The notes under the pieces are model-generated. The model saw only the letters and a list, made by a program, of their open reading frames with translations. It had not been told where the DNA came from and did not search any database. Shown here one piece after another: positions 29,300 to 37,371 of a stretch of 64,000 nt of DNA. Origin of the DNA: Phycisphaerales bacterium (lineage in GTDB: Bacteria; Planctomycetota; Phycisphaerae; UBA1845; UTPLA1); assembly GCA_022360095.1 (NCBI GenBank), contig JAKSDK010000801.1, forward strand, positions 1 through 64,000, read 5' to 3'. Made by a program: the position numbers and the translations under genes. Each line of letters begins with the position of its first letter. Within the stretch, counting starts at the first letter, position 1.

Positions 29300-30448
29300 G
29301 TGGGAAGAAAGCGAAAAGCATGGCTTCATGCCGGTAGCGGCAAGCGAATCGAGCGTGGGAAGCGTCTGCCTGGCTACTACGCACGATGGTCTGACTACGA
29401 CCTGTCCGGCAAGCGGATCAACCGTAAGCAATGCTTTAAGAAGCTGGCCGACGCCCGTCGTTTCGTATCCCGTTTCAACGCCCGACTGGAGCTGGAAGCC
29501 CTCGGCGAGATCGTGGCCATGTCCCTGCACGACGCATGCAGGGAGTACCTGAACGGCTGCAGCCACAAGGCGGTCGATACGCAGAGAAAATACAGCTCGA
29601 CCCTCGAGCGCCTGATCGCGGTCGTCGGCGACCTGGAGGTTCGAGAGATCGACGGCCGTGACGTCGATGCGTTCATCCGATCCGTCTCCCGCCCGCAGGA
29701 ACTCAAGTCGGGGGAAATCCGCCCTACCAGCAAATCGACGGTTGCACGCCATAATCGCAACCTGAATGCGTTCTTCCGCTGGTGCGTACGGCGCAAATAC
29801 GCGACGGCCAATCCGCTTGACAGCGCCACACATGTACCGAAGCAGGCGGAGAGGCGTAACCGCCCCACCCTGACGATCGAAACCGTCGAGCGAATCATGA
29901 AGGCCATGACCCGCGAGCACCATCGGATCGGCGTCCAGGTCGCAGCGACGACCGGATTGGATCGCGGATTCGTCGAGCACATGATTCCCGAACAGATTGA
30001 CTTTGATCTGGGCATCATCCGGGGAACCAGGGCCAAGTCGAGAAAACAATTCAGTGTTCCTCTGCACGTTGCTCTGCAGCAATTGCTGCGTCCACTCGCT
30101 CGTCAAACCTCTCCAGGATGTCGAATCCTTTCCGAGATGCTCCCCCGCCGGCGGAACGACGTTGACTGGTGGAATGACGCTTGCGAGTCTGCCGGTGTTT
30201 CCGGCGTCCAGTTTCGCGACCTTCGCGCTTTCGCGACTCAGTTTTTGATGTCGGCCCCTGGCATGACACTCGCAGATGCGCGCGATCTGCTTCAGCATTC
30301 GTCGATCGTGACAACCGCCGACCATTATCACATGCCTCGTCCAGACGTCGTTCAAGCAATCTCGTCGATTCCTCTACCGGGAGCCAAGGCATCAGAACGT
30401 AAGCGATCGAAGGCAGGGAAACGTAAACGCGCCGCCCGCCGGGCGTAG
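29300..30448 (+). CDS. int: Tyrosine recombinase, phage-type integrase
   Basis: The 382-residue protein has an N-terminal DNA-binding part, a SAM-like core-binding domain (about residues 75-170) and a catalytic domain. Visible residues are Arg222 in TTGLDRGFVE, RDLR at 306-309 (Arg instead of the usual His at the first position), His333 in LLQHSS and nucleophile Tyr343. A basic tail (RKRSKAGKRKRAARRA) ends it. It should join the element to a site at or near the adjacent tRNA-Leu. The start is GTG without a ribosome site. The 3' third lies opposite the excisionase-like gene. Confidence 0.88.
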   Translation: MGRKRKAWLHAGSGKRIERGKRLPGYYARWSDYDLSGKRINRKQCFKKLADARRFVSRFNARLELEALGEIVAMSLHDACREYLNGCSHKAVDTQRKYSSTLERLIAVVGDLEVREIDGRDVDAFIRSVSRPQELKSGEIRPTSKSTVARHNRNLNAFFRWCVRRKYATANPLDSATHVPKQAERRNRPTLTIETVERIMKAMTREHHRIGVQVAATTGLDRGFVEHMIPEQIDFDLGIIRGTRAKSRKQFSVPLHVALQQLLRPLARQTSPGCRILSEMLPRRRNDVDWWNDACESAGVSGVQFRDLRAFATQFLMSAPGMTLADARDLLQHSSIVTTADHYHMPRPDVVQAISSIPLPGAKASERKRSKAGKRKRAARRA

Positions 30449-30557
30449 AGATCTTTGTCAGCGGGTCTTCCGGGTCGGCCAGACACTTCATCAGCGTCGG
30501 CCTGCACATCCGCAGCATCGCGCTAGCCTGTTCCAATGTCACAACCAGCTCAACCAT
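30051..30557 (-). CDS. Excisionase-like HTH protein overlapping the integrase gene in antisense
   Basis: The N-terminal 60 residues match the small MerR/HTH_17 excisionase fold: VTLEQASAMLRMCRPTLMKCL, then GGRRVYVSLPSIAYVL. This protein type bends DNA and directs integrase toward excision. Only about the first 36 codons lie outside the integrase gene. The remaining 400 bases are antisense to its 3' part and encode a basic, less structured tail. It ends the long leftward block. The true protein may be real only as a whole, since no earlier stop exists. Confidence 0.55.
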   Translation of the reverse strand: MVELVVTLEQASAMLRMCRPTLMKCLADPEDPLTKISTPGGRRVYVSLPSIAYVLMPWLPVEESTRLLERRLDEACDNGRRLSRSTNAEADRAHLRVSCQGPTSKTESRKREGRETGRRKHRQTRKRHSTSQRRSAGGGASRKGFDILERFDERVDAAIAAEQRAEEH

Positions 30558-30628
30558 ATTCTTCTCTCAGCCCCTCCGACCATCTTGCCGGCGTCAGCAA
30601 ATTGGTTTCGGTCGATCGATGTCATCAT

Positions 30629-30952
30629 TCAGTACTGGATCTCTCCCGATTCACAATCGAAATCAGGGAACTCGGCTTTGACGATCTCCTGCAAGGCAGC
30701 CCACGCCAACTCCTCATCACGATAGGGCCGCTCACTCCAGCTTTTGTTAGCAAGAACAGCCATTGCTTCCTGTGGCGACAGTCCCCCGCGTTCACGGAGG
30801 CGATTAACGCTCTGATCATGATTCAGCTTTGCTCGATCGTTGTGGCGACGAATCAGTGCCATTGGAATGTATCCTCGCCTTTGACCGACACGGTCATCCA
30901 TGATCGGGAAAAGAGACTCCGATTTTGCAGCTTCGCGCTGATCGTCGTTCAT
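30629..30952 (-). CDS. Hypothetical phage-type protein
   Basis: The 107-residue protein from MNDDQREAAKSE contains LIRRHNDRAKLNHDQSVNRLRERGGLSPQEAMAVL, a charged helical stretch common in small phage proteins, and an acidic C-terminus (EFPDFDCESGEIQY). The start is set after the methyltransferase stop at 30973. An in-frame GTG at about 30976 would make it overlap. Function unknown. Confidence 0.55.
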   Translation of the reverse strand: MNDDQREAAKSESLFPIMDDRVGQRRGYIPMALIRRHNDRAKLNHDQSVNRLRERGGLSPQEAMAVLANKSWSERPYRDEELAWAALQEIVKAEFPDFDCESGEIQY

Positions 30953-30972
30953 CCAGTTGCCGTTTATGTGTG

Positions 30973-32256
30973 TCACGAAACCTCCACGATTCGCCTTCCT
31001 ATCCACTCCGCAACATTGACCGTCACGGCGTTTCCGAGCTGCCTGTATCTCCGTCCGTCTGTTCCTTTCGGGATGGCAACGTCCAGCCATCCCGGAACCC
31101 CTGTAGCCTCTCGCATTCGATCGGTGTCAGTCGCCTGACAAGCAACGGCCGGATATCCCCTTCCTGGCTTTCCTCCGCCTGTGTTGAGCGTCGGTTTGTC
31201 TTTGATGACGACTTCGCTACGTTGGTTTTCCCCGAATGCGACGACGTAGTTCTGATCACTGTTGCTGGTTGTTCGTTGTTCACAGGACAGGGGTTCGGCG
31301 ACTCTCGCCTCTCTGGCTGTCCGAGACTCGCACGGCCTGTTTCCGAAGACGGTGTAAGGCACGGGGGTCTCTTCGTTGGGATCGAAGCTCGGGCTGTGTC
31401 TTGAAACAAGAGCGTGCGACACGAGGTTGCGCGGGTAGCTGTCTTTTCCGGCACTGCACCCCCCGTGCTTTGCGAAGCTGGCAGTGATGGGATCGGCGAC
31501 GAGTGTTTCGTTGTTTTCCTTTGCGCTAGCGCCTCCAGAGCGTGTGTTAACTGCGTGGGCAATGTCCTCCCCCGTTTTTCGCATCGCCTGAGGATGCCCC
31601 TCGCAGCCCTCCGGCTCAAATAGAACCGCTGCGGCACGCTCGGCATCAGGATGGCAGACAAGGAACACACGACGACGTCGTTGGGCGACTCCGAACCATT
31701 GCGAGTCCAGCACTCGCCACGCGACAGAATACCCTGCGTCTTCCAGGGCCCCGAGAACGATTCCGAAGTCTCGCCCTTCGTTCGACGAAAGTAGGCCGGG
31801 TACGTTTTCAAGTACCAGCCATTCGGGATGAAGGATGGATGCAATTCGAACAACGTGCCAGAAGAGGCTGCTTCGCTCTCCCCGGAGCCCCGCTCGTTTG
31901 CCGGCGACGGAAAGGTCCTGACAGGGGAATCCTGCACAGATGACGTCGACTGCGTGTTCTTTTGGATCGGGTTCCCATTCCTCGACGTCTCCAAATCGCG
32001 GGACGCCTGGGAAATGTCGCTCGAGGATTTCAATGCACTGTCGGTCATTCTCGACTTGCCATCCGCATGTCACACCTGCTCGTTTGAAGCCACAATCGAA
32101 ACCGCCGACGCCGGCGAAAACGCTCCCGTATTTTTTCCTTGGCTTCAAAGGTTGGCTCCCAGGGACTTCCTTCAAGGTGTGTCCCGCGCGGCCGCGTCGC
32201 CGTGGCTTTAACACGACCGCACGGGACAGTTGGTCGACGTTTGGCCGGCTACTCAC
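30973..32256 (-). CDS. DNA (cytosine-5) methyltransferase, phage type
   Basis: The 427-residue protein has C5-methyltransferase motifs in order: FAGVGGFDCGF (I, 47-57), GFPCQDLS with catalytic Cys112 (IV), ENVPGLL (VI, 150), QRRRRVFLV (VIII, 192) and RQLGNAV (X, near 408). Between VIII and X lies a long target-recognition region. The usual TPxECxRLQGF block before motif X is not in this frame but appears in the overlapping frame. It probably methylates element DNA against host restriction. The start is GTG with no clear ribosome site. Confidence 0.85.
   Translation of the reverse strand: MSSRPNVDQLSRAVVLKPRRRGRAGHTLKEVPGSQPLKPRKKYGSVFAGVGGFDCGFKRAGVTCGWQVENDRQCIEILERHFPGVPRFGDVEEWEPDPKEHAVDVICAGFPCQDLSVAGKRAGLRGERSSLFWHVVRIASILHPEWLVLENVPGLLSSNEGRDFGIVLGALEDAGYSVAWRVLDSQWFGVAQRRRRVFLVCHPDAERAAAVLFEPEGCEGHPQAMRKTGEDIAHAVNTRSGGASAKENNETLVADPITASFAKHGGCSAGKDSYPRNLVSHALVSRHSPSFDPNEETPVPYTVFGNRPCESRTAREARVAEPLSCEQRTTSNSDQNYVVAFGENQRSEVVIKDKPTLNTGGGKPGRGYPAVACQATDTDRMREATGVPGWLDVAIPKGTDGRRYRQLGNAVTVNVAEWIGRRIVEVS
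31023..32048 (-). CDS. Overlapping same-strand frame inside the methyltransferase gene, with conserved phage motifs
   Basis: An open frame of 341 codons lies wholly inside the methyltransferase gene, shifted +1. It encodes KTYPAYFRRTKGE, LSRGECWTRNGSESPNDVV and the block RFYLSRRAARGILRRCEKRG, which I recognise from a recurrent family of small phage proteins. Near its end (31083-31136) it has RRLTPIECERLQGFRDGW, normally the part of C5-methyltransferases just before motif X. So it may be an overlapping gene, or part of the methyltransferase reached by frameshift. It would start at ATG 32048 without a good ribosome site. Confidence 0.5.
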   Translation of the reverse strand: MTDSALKSSSDISQASRDLETSRNGNPIQKNTQSTSSVQDSPVRTFPSPANERGSGESEAASSGTLFELHPSFIPNGWYLKTYPAYFRRTKGETSESFSGPWKTQGILSRGECWTRNGSESPNDVVVCSLSAILMPSVPQRFYLSRRAARGILRRCEKRGRTLPTQLTHALEALAQRKTTKHSSPIPSLPASQSTGGAVPEKTATRATSCRTLLFQDTARASIPTKRPPCLTPSSETGRASLGQPERRESPNPCPVNNEQPATVIRTTSSHSGKTNVAKSSSKTNRRSTQAEESQEGDIRPLLVRRLTPIECERLQGFRDGWTLPSRKEQTDGDTGSSETP

Positions 32257-32277
32257 CGGACTTTGACAAACATGACA

Positions 32278-32679
32278 TCACATCCTTTCGTGGCTAAGCG
32301 ATTCTCGCATCCCGTTTTTTGTCTTCATGAATTCTGCAAGCGCGCGTAGCTTGGCGCGTTCATTCTCATCACAGCCTCTGCATGGAATGAGATGGTTCGG
32401 CTCGGATGGGCAGTCCTCTCCCCATTCGTCCGGCGCATCAACGTACTCCCGGAAGCCCTCCCCGCCACAGAGGTCGCACTCCCATGCGTCCTCGTCATAT
32501 TGGGCATAAAACTCATCCCAATCCCAATCGTCGGGCTGTGCGAATCGAAGGCGTTGGCCGTCCTTTGGCACGAAGCCGACGGGGAAATGAACGCCACCAT
32601 GTTCATCAACCGAGCAGGTACCCGCAACCTGATCGTCTACATAGAAGAACGTCAATTTTCCGGTTTCTAGTGCGCTCAT
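32278..32679 (-). CDS. Hypothetical protein with a zinc-ribbon-like cysteine cluster
   Basis: The 133-residue acidic protein has CDLCGGEG and, later, CPSEPNHLIPCRGC, two CxxC knuckles of DnaJ-like type that could bind zinc. The front half is beta-rich and carries many Asp residues. It sits three bases after the ATPase gene and 22 before the methyltransferase gene, all in one direction, so it belongs to the same operon. Function unknown. Confidence 0.6.
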   Translation of the reverse strand: MSALETGKLTFFYVDDQVAGTCSVDEHGGVHFPVGFVPKDGQRLRFAQPDDWDWDEFYAQYDEDAWECDLCGGEGFREYVDAPDEWGEDCPSEPNHLIPCRGCDENERAKLRALAEFMKTKNGMRESLSHERM

Positions 32680-32682
32680 CGT

Positions 32683-34422
32683 TCACTCAAAGAACACATC
32701 ACTTGCCTTCAACTCACCCGAGCCCTGGATCAACTCAAGCGTCCGAAGCTTGCTCAGGTAATTGGCGAAGCTCCCGCTGTTAGATGACATCCCGGCGGCC
32801 TGGGCGAGGTCGGCCCGCCCCATCGGATTCGGGTACGCCTCGATCAAGGCGTCGAAGATCCGCCGCATCCCGCTTCCATCTCCAAGCTTTGGTTGCCACC
32901 ATTCGATCAATGCGCGCCCGGTTGGCATCGGTTCATAATCTCCGAGTGCTACCGCGCCTTCGGGGGTGGCGCTCATGCCATCTCGCCCACCGTCGACGTA
33001 TCCCGACTTTCTGAGAAGGCTCAGATAGTTCGCGAACGATCCACTCTTTGCCGACAGGCCGGCCATGAGCGCGATCTTGCGCGCCGTCATGTGCTCGCCG
33101 GATTGCACGAGGACCGCGAGTATGCGGCGCATCCCACTGTTGCCGAGCTTCAGTGATCCGTTGCCAGATGGTGCTGGCTGTGTATTCGTGGATTTCTTCA
33201 CTGGCGATGGAGGCTTCACCGTCGTCTGCGCGACACCCCCAGTGTGCCGCGGCTCGAGCGCCTTCGTGAATTTCGCCCGCAGATGATCAAGCCGTTCAGC
33301 GGCCTTGCGAAGTTCGTCGCCTATGGTGCGAGTTCCCGACACAATGGTATCCAGCTCTTTGATCCTTGATTCCCAATGCCCTCGCTCCCGGGCGATGGCC
33401 TGGTCGATCGACGCCTGATCTGGCACTGGCCTCGAAGACTTCGCCCGCCTCAACTCGGTTTGCAGTAGAGCGTTCTGCTTCTTAAGCTCCGACGGGTCGT
33501 TAGCCTTCGCCTGTTCAACCGCCTCGGACATCTTGACTTCCAATGCACCGAGGTTCACATCCGCGAGCTTCTTGGGTGATCGCTTTTTCTCGCCGGCCTT
33601 GGGCGTAGCAGACGAGTCGAACGTGCGTCTCGGTCGAACCTTGATCTGCCGGAGCCCCTTCAACCAACCCGGTGAATAAACCCAGGCCTCGCCTTGCTGC
33701 ATTCGCGTGAGGCTTCCCATGATCTTGTTGCGCTCTTGCGGGCTCGCATGATGCTTCAGCCAATCTTCGATCGCCTTGAGGTCATGGGGGCCTGTCGCCT
33801 GCATGGCGAACAGGCATTCAGTTTGGGTCAGGACGCTCTTGCTGAGAACCGCCGAACGCTGCGTGATCAGCGTAACACCGATGCCCCGAACCCGACCTCG
33901 ACGAACGATGTTCTGCATGGCCCCCAGACATTTGCCGACGGCGCCGCCATTTCCGCCAGACTGAGGTGCAAACTCGTCGGCCTCGTCTACAAACCAGTGA
34001 ACGGCCTCGCGGTTCTTTCGATAGAACTCGCTTGCGAAGTCGGCGACGAATCGGCGCATCTCGTTTTCACCAAACGCCGAGACGTCCAGGATTGTCGAGA
34101 TGCGCTCGCCGACGATGAAATCGGCGACCGTCTTCCCGGCCGTCGATTGAAGCGGAATATCCGCATGTTCCCCGCCAAGGACGAGAATCGGATATCCTTC
34201 AGCCCTCCCGCTCGATGAGGACCGAAGCCCCCACCACACGCCGATGGGATCAAGCACGACGATGCACTGGTCGTTCTCGAGCATCTCCTCTGCGATCGTG
34301 GAGGCCGCGTAGGTCTTGCCCGCACCGCGACGGGCAAGGAGCGCGATTGTCTGCGTCACGGCATCGGCGGGTAGACAGAAACGACTGCCGCCTTTCTCCT
34401 TTCCAATGTGGAGCTGTTTCAT
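32683..34422 (-). CDS. HerA/FtsK-like P-loop ATPase with duplicated winged-helix tail
   Basis: The 579-residue protein has Walker A ARRGAGKT (about residues 31-38), Walker B WFVDEADEF (near 143) and the arginine/sensor stretch LITQRSAVLSKSVLTQTE, as in DUF87/HerA DNA-pumping ATPases. A coiled coil follows (about 320-400). At the C-terminus two copies of a winged helix occur, SGMRRILAVL...SGSFANYLSLLRKSGYV and SGMRRIFDAL...SGSFANYLSKLRTLELI, about 95 residues apart. It may move or package DNA or act in partition. ATG 34422 follows AGGG. Confidence 0.75.
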   Translation of the reverse strand: MKQLHIGKEKGGSRFCLPADAVTQTIALLARRGAGKTYAASTIAEEMLENDQCIVVLDPIGVWWGLRSSSSGRAEGYPILVLGGEHADIPLQSTAGKTVADFIVGERISTILDVSAFGENEMRRFVADFASEFYRKNREAVHWFVDEADEFAPQSGGNGGAVGKCLGAMQNIVRRGRVRGIGVTLITQRSAVLSKSVLTQTECLFAMQATGPHDLKAIEDWLKHHASPQERNKIMGSLTRMQQGEAWVYSPGWLKGLRQIKVRPRRTFDSSATPKAGEKKRSPKKLADVNLGALEVKMSEAVEQAKANDPSELKKQNALLQTELRRAKSSRPVPDQASIDQAIARERGHWESRIKELDTIVSGTRTIGDELRKAAERLDHLRAKFTKALEPRHTGGVAQTTVKPPSPVKKSTNTQPAPSGNGSLKLGNSGMRRILAVLVQSGEHMTARKIALMAGLSAKSGSFANYLSLLRKSGYVDGGRDGMSATPEGAVALGDYEPMPTGRALIEWWQPKLGDGSGMRRIFDALIEAYPNPMGRADLAQAAGMSSNSGSFANYLSKLRTLELIQGSGELKASDVFFE

Positions 34423-34508
34423 TTCTTAATCCCTAAACCTTTGTGGATCAGCCGTGACCCTTAAACTCCGTTGTGGGTCACAATTGCCGTTTCGTGATCC
34501 GCAAATGC

Positions 34509-35321
34509 TCATTCAATCCGCCTTCTCGCCAGTTCACATTGATCCATGCGCAAATCGAACGACAACGCCTTTCGGCCCAGTCGTGTTGCAACTGCTGCTG
34601 TCGTCCCGCTTCCACCGAAGGGGTCCAGTACGATCCCGCCTACCGGGCACAACGCTTTGACGAACGGCTCAATGAGCTTCTCCGGAAACGGCGCTTCGTT
34701 TTCATGCGCCAATGGATGTCCAAGGTGGCCACCGCCAACCGTCACATACATCACATCCTTGGGCCGGGTGACGGCCACCGTCGGGTAATCGCCACCCATC
34801 CGGCGCTTGCCTTTCTGGTCTCGTTGCCTGAATCGACCTCCGGCTGAATACTTAGGTGTTCCCCCAATCGACTCCCAATCCCAATGTGGCAACGGCCGCT
34901 TTCGGCAGGCGATGATCTGCTCGTAAACGTTGCTGAACCATTGCGAGCGGGTGGGTGCCGCGTTCTTGTGCCAGATGACCGGACGATCAAGAAGGATTCC
35001 CGCGTCATAAAGCCGAACAACCAGCATTTCGACAGACGGAATATGTTGGTTATTCGCCCGCGTGTTGTTCACAACCCACAGCACTGGTCCCTTGGATACG
35101 CGGAGGCATTCCTTGGTTGCTCTCAGCATCCAATCTACCCATTCGCACGACTTGAGCGGAGGCCACCCTTCGCAGTATCGCTTGCCCTTGTCCGGGTACG
35201 GCGGGCTGCCAACAACCATATCCACAGAATCTTGTTCAAGCGGTAACCTGTGCACGTCAGCCTGTGCGATCAGCTTCATCTCCCCCGCCCTGACCTTGAT
35301 ATCTAGGGCCGCCGTACTCAT
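34509..35321 (-). CDS. DNA methyltransferase, N4-cytosine/N6-adenine type
   Basis: The 270-residue enzyme has motif IV GSPPYP (SPPY is commoner in N4-cytosine enzymes) near residue 40 and motif I LDPFGGSGTT near residue 240. This beta-class order has the catalytic motif before the S-adenosylmethionine motif. The ATG overlaps the upstream stop (ATGA). With the C5 enzyme about 2.3 kb downstream, the element carries two different DNA methyltransferases and no restriction enzyme, which suggests self-protection. Confidence 0.85.
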   Translation of the reverse strand: MSTAALDIKVRAGEMKLIAQADVHRLPLEQDSVDMVVGSPPYPDKGKRYCEGWPPLKSCEWVDWMLRATKECLRVSKGPVLWVVNNTRANNQHIPSVEMLVVRLYDAGILLDRPVIWHKNAAPTRSQWFSNVYEQIIACRKRPLPHWDWESIGGTPKYSAGGRFRQRDQKGKRRMGGDYPTVAVTRPKDVMYVTVGGGHLGHPLAHENEAPFPEKLIEPFVKALCPVGGIVLDPFGGSGTTAAVATRLGRKALSFDLRMDQCELARRRIE

Positions 35322-36127
35322 AACGCCGCCTCCGACAGGTGCGCCGTCTGGTTCGCCTTGGCCCAAAAGAGGCGTTCGTCGCCTCGCATCATTACGAGGT
35401 GCGCGATCACATCGTCTGTCGGGACCATGCAGCCTGCGTAACTCTGTTGGTAGTACCCGATCGGATGGAGACAGAGCGCTGCGATCATTTCCATCTTGCC
35501 ATACCTGTTCGGTCGCAGGGCGAGCGTCGGCCTTAGCTTTCTAAACACGTAGGTCACGAGACTCCGGGGGCTGGTCTCGATAAACATCCCGGAAAGTTGG
35601 TACTGCTTGAAGATGTGGGGCTTCAGAAGCTGTTCGAGCTTTCCGATCGCCCGAGTCTCGGCTTCTACCGTCCAAGCCTCTTCCGCTCCAACACAGAAGG
35701 TGTTCATCATGGCATTGAATCTTTCCGCTAGGCTCAGTCGCGGCAGTGCGCTCCAGGTGATAAGCCCTCTCGTTTCTCGGAAGATAAACACATCAAGATC
35801 GCGTCGACGGTCATACCAGTGATTGACCGTTTCAAAATCCTGTTTTTCCAATCCCTGCGGCTCTTTCTCTTTGTTGAACGCCATGCCGTTCAGATTCTGG
35901 AGCGGATGTCGCGGCTCCATGATGAGCGGAACCTCGTGCACTGGAATCGGCAGCCCCGCCCATTCGCCCTGTTGCTCCGAAGCGACCTCGGCCATCTTTC
36001 GGCAGTCCGCCCAGGTGGCCCGGGACTTACCCACCAGCCGTCGGTGCAATGCCGACCGCTCGCGCTTTGCGCATCGGGATTGCCTTTGTCTTTCGGTTTT
36101 TCTTCTTTGCCGGCGTGTCTTCGGCAT
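35318..36127 (-). CDS. Hypothetical phage-type protein
   Basis: The 269-residue protein has a very basic N-terminus (MPKTRRQRRKTERQRQS) and a globular remainder with no recognised motif. ATG 36127 is chosen because GAGGA lies eight bases upstream; this makes it overlap the previous gene by about 100 bases. A shorter start at 35995 (MAEVASEQQ) would avoid the overlap. It is coupled by a four-base overlap to the methyltransferase after it. Confidence 0.5.
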   Translation of the reverse strand: MPKTRRQRRKTERQRQSRCAKRERSALHRRLVGKSRATWADCRKMAEVASEQQGEWAGLPIPVHEVPLIMEPRHPLQNLNGMAFNKEKEPQGLEKQDFETVNHWYDRRRDLDVFIFRETRGLITWSALPRLSLAERFNAMMNTFCVGAEEAWTVEAETRAIGKLEQLLKPHIFKQYQLSGMFIETSPRSLVTYVFRKLRPTLALRPNRYGKMEMIAALCLHPIGYYQQSYAGCMVPTDDVIAHLVMMRGDERLFWAKANQTAHLSEAAL

Positions 36128-36356
36128 TCTTGGGTTCCTCAACAATGTACTCGCAGGTTTCCGGTCGAAACCGCTTGACTCTCGTCAGCTTTCCGCCGCC
36201 CTCATCGATGAACAGGTAGTAGCCGCGTTTCTTCATGTCTTTCAGGACTCGCTTCGCACGCTCGACCTCCTTGGGGTCATTCTTGTCGAACGAGATTCGA
36301 AGATGCCCCTTGCCGACATTCAGAACCTCAAGACAACCATCTGATCTTTCTGCCAT
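36027..36356 (-). CDS. Small hypothetical protein with basic tail
   Basis: The 109-residue protein resembles small phage regulators or DNA-binding proteins only in size and charge. The front part (GHLRISFDKNDPKEVERAKRVLKDMKKRGYYLFID) reads like the recurrent phage family of 'ribbon-type' small proteins with an alternating beta/alpha pattern. The tail is Lys/Arg-rich. Its ATG overlaps the preceding stop (TGATG). Function unknown. Confidence 0.55.
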   Translation of the reverse strand: MAERSDGCLEVLNVGKGHLRISFDKNDPKEVERAKRVLKDMKKRGYYLFIDEGGGKLTRVKRFRPETCEYIVEEPKNAEDTPAKKKNRKTKAIPMRKARAVGIAPTAGG

Positions 36357-36601
36357 CACTTAAACACCCTCACTCTCGCCCCCGTGTGCCGCTTGTTCTT
36401 TTGCTTCGATGGTGCTCGCCCGTCGATCACATGGTGGATCTTCTCGTCGTGGTCCTCTCGGCATTGGTCGGTGATGATCCGCCCCTTGCAGTCTTGGCAT
36501 CGGAACGGCTTGAACGGCAGTTTGCAGGACCCGCATCGTCGCTCGCCCGGGCGAAGCGGTTCGTCATGTGGTCCTTCTAGGTTGAAGGCGGGGACTTTCA
36601 T
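36356..36601 (-). CDS. Small zinc-finger-like protein
   Basis: The 81-residue protein has four ordered cysteine ligands, CGSC...CQDC, followed by CREDHDEKIHHVI with extra Cys and His, so it probably binds zinc. The C-terminus is basic (SKQKNKRHTGARVRVF). Its ATG overlaps the stop of the PAPS-reductase-like gene by four bases and its stop overlaps the next start, so it is tightly coupled. Function unknown. Confidence 0.6.
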   Translation of the reverse strand: MKVPAFNLEGPHDEPLRPGERRCGSCKLPFKPFRCQDCKGRIITDQCREDHDEKIHHVIDGRAPSKQKNKRHTGARVRVFK

Positions 36602-37371
36602 GTCGACACCCCCGTCAAAACCTCTAGAGGAATTCGAGACTGGTGCATCGTGTAGCCCGTGCGCTTCTCGACATCGACGTAACGGCGGTACAAATCGGGA
36701 TTTTGCCGCGCGGCGTTCGCCAAATCATTACGGCTTCCCATGATGCAAAACATGCAGGAGAGTCGGTCGTTGCCCAGCGCGTAAGCTGCGTGTGGCGCCT
36801 CATTGGCGTGAGAGATCATTGCGAAGACCTGGGATCGCGTTAGCGTGTGGATCGGCAACCACTCCCACCAATCGCGACCGGCACGGGAGTTCCGACTGCT
36901 TCGTCGCAACGGCTGTTGTTTAGCTCGGCCCGAACTCTCCTCAGCGCGGATGCCCATACATGTGACCACGCGCTTCAGGCCGCGCTCGCGGAGCACGCGC
37001 CGTACTTCGCGTTCAATCGGTCCGCGTTTCAAGTCGCTCGTGCATTGCCGATTCGATGCTGATGGCCAGCACGGCGAGTTCGGACCTGGGCGCACCCTGA
37101 AACGATGCTCGACCATCTCAAAAAAAGTTTTCACTGCACGCGCAACAACAAACGGCAAGCCATCCCGCTCGGCGCCAGCTTGCGCATGTTCAAGGGCCCC
37201 AGGCCATTCGACATCACCAAGGCTCGCGTGAATAACTATTTTCTGTGCTGCGGGCACAATCTCGCGGAGCGCGATTCGCATCGCCTGAGAGTCTTTCCCG
37301 CCGGAGTCGTTCAACACGAACAAAGCTCCACCCACAATCATTTCTCGAATTGTGTTCGGCACGTAAATCAT
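36598..37371 (-). CDS. Phage PAPS-reductase/PP-loop family protein
   Basis: The 257-residue protein has the PP-loop SGGKDSQAM near residue 23, which binds and adenylates in ATP-pyrophosphatases. NRQCTSDLKRGPI (about 108-120) and RLSCMFCIMGSRNDL near the end follow, a cysteine pattern shared with PAPS reductase and DndC-like proteins. Phage members have been suggested to act in sulfur metabolism or DNA modification; the reaction here is unproven. The start codon directly follows the stop of the DUF5131 gene. Confidence 0.75.
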   Translation of the reverse strand: MIYVPNTIREMIVGGALFVLNDSGGKDSQAMRIALREIVPAAQKIVIHASLGDVEWPGALEHAQAGAERDGLPFVVARAVKTFFEMVEHRFRVRPGPNSPCWPSASNRQCTSDLKRGPIEREVRRVLRERGLKRVVTCMGIRAEESSGRAKQQPLRRSSRNSRAGRDWWEWLPIHTLTRSQVFAMISHANEAPHAAYALGNDRLSCMFCIMGSRNDLANAARQNPDLYRRYVDVEKRTGYTMHQSRIPLEVLTGVST

